From assembly GCF_007860185.1 (NCBI RefSeq), contig NZ_SJPY01000005.1:1-64000 (forward strand): 64,000 bases of DNA, read 5' to 3'. This DNA comes from Novipirellula aureliae. Its GTDB lineage: Bacteria; Planctomycetota; Planctomycetia; Pirellulales; Pirellulaceae. Of this stretch, positions 61,870-64,000 are shown in pieces. The translations under genes were made by a program, and so were the position numbers. Positions within the stretch are counted from its first letter, which is position 1; each line of letters opens with the position of its first letter. Below the pieces are notes generated by a model that was not told the origin of the DNA, did not search any database, and saw only the letters and a list, made by a program, of their open reading frames with translations.

Positions 61870-64000
61870 ATGAGTGGAAACGGAAAACGAGATAGTGAAG
61901 TAGTGGAGGATTTGGGAGTGAAGGAGAATGAGTTGAGTCTGGGAGATGGAGAGAAAGGGAGTCTGGGAGATGGGGAGAAAGGGAGTCATGGAGAGGTTAG
62001 CACTGCCGACGATTCCTCCACTCCGCTCCCAGACTCCCCCTCTCCCACCTCCCCCTCTTCGACGAGCGGAGCTCGCTGGCTCATGCGCACTGGTGTGCAA
62101 GCAGCAACGGTCGTCATCGTCGCCGGTCTTGTGTTTTTCTTACTCGGTGTCGCACAGCGAACGAAGTGGTTGACTGCCGATGGTTTTTCGGACGGCCAAG
62201 GCGAATCAATCGCAGAAGCCGGTGGCGGCGAAGACAAACGGTACATCTGCCCGATGATGTGTACGCCACCGTCCACAGAACCAGGTCGCTGCCCCGTCTG
62301 TGCGATGGAACTGGTCGAAGCGACAGGTGGCGGTGGCGGCGATGGTATCTCGGTCACCATCGAAGCATCCGCACGGCGATTGGTCGGTATTCAAACCGCG
62401 ATGTCGAAGATGGGCGAAGTCAATCGAACGATCCGCACCATCGGCTCGATCGACTTCGATGAAAGCCAACTGTCGACCATCAGTGCGTACATCGACGGCC
62501 GCTTGGAAAAGATGTACGCGAACTACGCCGGTGTGAAAGTCAATGAAGGCGACGACCTTGCGTTGATCTACAGCCCCCAACTCTACACCGCACAAACCGA
62601 GTTCATCACAAGCATGAACAGCGATGGCAAGATTGGTCGCTTTCAAATCTCTGGCGGCGATCTGAACAAGATGGCTCGGGAGAATTTGACTGAACTGGGT
62701 ATGACGGAAAGTCAGATCGACCAATTGGGGAGGTCGGGTAAGCCAATGTCGCGTATCCGTATCAAGTCACCGCAGAGTGGAACAGTGATCGAGAAGTCGG
62801 CTGTTGAAGGCGACTACGTCAAAACGGGACACAAGCTCTACCGAGTAGCCGACCTGAGCAGTGTTTGGTTGATGCTTGATCTGTTTCCCGACGACGCATC
62901 GGCTGTTCGTTTCGGCCAACAAGTTGAAGCGGAAATTCAGTCGATGCCCGGCGAAGTATTCACGGGCCGCGTCGCTTTCATTGACCCCACCGTGAACTCG
63001 AAGACTCGAACGGTACGCGTCCGTGTCGAGATCATGAACTTCGACGGCAAACTGCGACCAGGCGACTACGCGACTGCTAGGGTCACCGTGCCAGCAATCC
63101 CAATGGACCAAGTTTACGATCCGGCACTGGCGAACAAATACATCAGCCCAATGCACCCGCAAGTCATCCGCGACGAACCGGGGACGTGTCCGCTTTGCGA
63201 TATGGATTTGGTGCCGACGTCGCAGCTCGGGTTCGCATCAGAGCCTTTGCCGATGCAGCAAGTCGTGACTGTGCCGCGCGACGCCGTGCTTCTGGCTGGT
63301 GAAAACAGCGTGATCTATGTCGAAACCGAACCCGGTCGTTTTGAGATTCGCCGAGTGACGGTCGGTCCCATGAATCGAAAAGAAGCAGTGATTGTGGAAG
63401 GACTTTCGGCTGGCGAGACGGTTGCAATAGGTGGCAATTTCTTGATCGACTCACAAATGCAGCTCGCCGGAAACCCATCGTTGATGGACCCGACGAAGGC
63501 ACCGAGCTATTCGCCAGGACCGCTTGAGCTTCCCAATTCCATCCCGGTCATGCTGGCGACCGACGCTGGTAAAACGCTTGATCGCACCTACGACGCCTAC
63601 TTCGAGATTCAATGTGCGATGGCGGCCGACCAAACGCCTCCGCCCGTCGCCTTGAACACTCTGATTGCAGGACTCCGCGAACTGGAAATGTCGGCTGGCG
63701 TCCCCGACGATGCCCAACGCAAGTTCGCAATTGCCCGCCGTGCGGCGTCTCGCATGGATGGATCTTTGGAAACCGCTCGCGAAGCTTACCGCGGCGTCAG
63801 TCACGCGATGTTGAAAGCGGCGACGGTTGCTCGTGGCCCGAAGACGGCCGTGAAGCTAACGCACTACTACTGTCCGATGGTTCCCGGTGGAGGTGGCGAC
63901 TGGATGCAGCCCGGCGGCGATTTGCAGAACCCGTATTGGGGCAGTGAGATGCTGACGTGCGGGGAGCTAGTGAGGGAGTTGGGAGTGAGGGAGTTGGGAG
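61870..64000 (+). CDS. CusB-like RND efflux adaptor, 3' partial
   Basis: 710 codons visible; the frame is open to the end of the window. A 70-residue N-terminal, probably cytoplasmic region of repeat-coded sequence (GEKGSLGDGEKGSHG, DSPSPTSPSS) precedes one membrane helix (VVIVAGLVFFLLGV). A heavy-metal-binding domain (YICPMMCTPPS, then CPVCAMELV) follows. The barrel and hairpin come next, then a second such domain (YISPMHPQVIRDEPGTCP, CDMDLVP). The C-terminal extension has CPMVPGGGGDWMQPGG and NPYWGSEMLTC. Same layout as the adaptor at 12647. An RND pump probably follows outside the window. Confidence 0.88.
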   Translation, partial: MSGNGKRDSEVVEDLGVKENELSLGDGEKGSLGDGEKGSHGEVSTADDSSTPLPDSPSPTSPSSTSGARWLMRTGVQAATVVIVAGLVFFLLGVAQRTKWLTADGFSDGQGESIAEAGGGEDKRYICPMMCTPPSTEPGRCPVCAMELVEATGGGGGDGISVTIEASARRLVGIQTAMSKMGEVNRTIRTIGSIDFDESQLSTISAYIDGRLEKMYANYAGVKVNEGDDLALIYSPQLYTAQTEFITSMNSDGKIGRFQISGGDLNKMARENLTELGMTESQIDQLGRSGKPMSRIRIKSPQSGTVIEKSAVEGDYVKTGHKLYRVADLSSVWLMLDLFPDDASAVRFGQQVEAEIQSMPGEVFTGRVAFIDPTVNSKTRTVRVRVEIMNFDGKLRPGDYATARVTVPAIPMDQVYDPALANKYISPMHPQVIRDEPGTCPLCDMDLVPTSQLGFASEPLPMQQVVTVPRDAVLLAGENSVIYVETEPGRFEIRRVTVGPMNRKEAVIVEGLSAGETVAIGGNFLIDSQMQLAGNPSLMDPTKAPSYSPGPLELPNSIPVMLATDAGKTLDRTYDAYFEIQCAMAADQTPPPVALNTLIAGLRELEMSAGVPDDAQRKFAIARRAASRMDGSLETAREAYRGVSHAMLKAATVARGPKTAVKLTHYYCPMVPGGGGDWMQPGGDLQNPYWGSEMLTCGELVRELGVRELG
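61912..62062. repeat. GGGAGT run and facing CTCCC run coding the adaptor N-terminus
   Basis: GGGAGTCTGGGAGATGGGGA-like words (61912-61985) are followed by CTCCCAGACTCCCCCTCTCC-like words (62018-62062). They are in frame and located before the membrane helix. Confidence 0.8.
63969..64000. repeat. GGGAGT run at the adaptor 3' end, continuing off the window
   Basis: GAGGGAGTTGGGAGT occurs twice in tandem and codes for repeated RELGV just after the conserved C-terminal metal motif. Confidence 0.75.

Noticed and set aside
1-64000. Search for tRNA, rRNA and CRISPR arrays
   Set aside because: No cloverleaf-like or rRNA-like stretch and no regularly spaced exact repeats with unique spacers were seen; the repeats found are short degenerate words.

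Overview
The window looks like a chromosomal or large accessory segment of a planctomycete, most likely a Rhodopirellula-like member of the Pirellulaceae. The basis is moderate GC, divergent gene blocks with few strong Shine-Dalgarno sites, Cys/His-rich secreted proteins, a VPHTTTH-repeat secreted protein, an FG-GAP-type fragment and many RND/CDF metal pumps. This assignment is by eye; no database search was possible. No rRNA, tRNA or CRISPR array was recognised.

Region 1 (1-2411) is a compact ubiquitin-like conjugation cassette. It holds an E2-like domain fused to a tandem Cys-only zinc array (5' end outside the window), a JAB/JAMM isopeptidase with a perfect metal motif, an E1/ThiF adenylating enzyme, a 47-residue membrane peptide and a strong terminator. 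Three small unknown genes converge on it from the other strand. Region 2 (3.6-10.1 kb) holds an ISKra4-like insertion sequence (1696 bp, 19-bp inverted repeats, 9-bp target duplication, frameshifted transposase) that has split an already decayed DoxX-family gene. It also holds a NucS/DUF91-like nuclease, a three-Cys-motif pair (TcmP and DUF5131) and a relic of a type IIL restriction enzyme tail.

Region 3 (10.2-25.9 kb) is a metal-resistance block: TRASH/YHS-like secreted proteins, an orphan zinc-finger anti-sigma factor, two adaptor plus RND pump pairs (CusBA-like and CzcBA-like), a Cys-rich secreted protein, a lipoprotein sharing a WCxEHxxPExxC motif with its adaptor, and a CDF-like protein overlapped by a 56-residue Cys-rich ORF.

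Region 4 (25.9-37.1 kb) is a defence island. It carries a Gabija-type pair (OLD/TOPRIM nuclease and UvrD-like helicase), a type IIL (MmeI-like) restriction-modification protein, a wHTH plus putative PD-(D/E)XK protein, and an unrecognised two-gene unit of a Ser/Thr kinase and a 396-residue partner.

Region 5 (37.3-64.0 kb) is a second metal block. It has a decayed RND gene fused to a CDF tail, a P1B-4-type ATPase, an outer-membrane factor, a complete CzcBA-like pump, several His/Cys-rich secreted proteins, BON-domain proteins, NDH-2, two CDF transporters (one DmeF-like), an amino-acid permease, an ECF sigma factor, a second outer-membrane lipoprotein and an adaptor running off the end. Fragments of RND, CDF and outer-membrane genes are scattered here, showing repeated duplication and decay.

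Two families of short degenerate repeats (GGGAGT-type and GATTGAAG-type), often arranged as inverted pairs, sit inside or at the edges of genes in both metal blocks. They add in-frame low-complexity linkers in a manner reminiscent of Rickettsia palindromic elements. A third family, palindromes around GTRGCTTCYAGCCGCC, lies at junctions.
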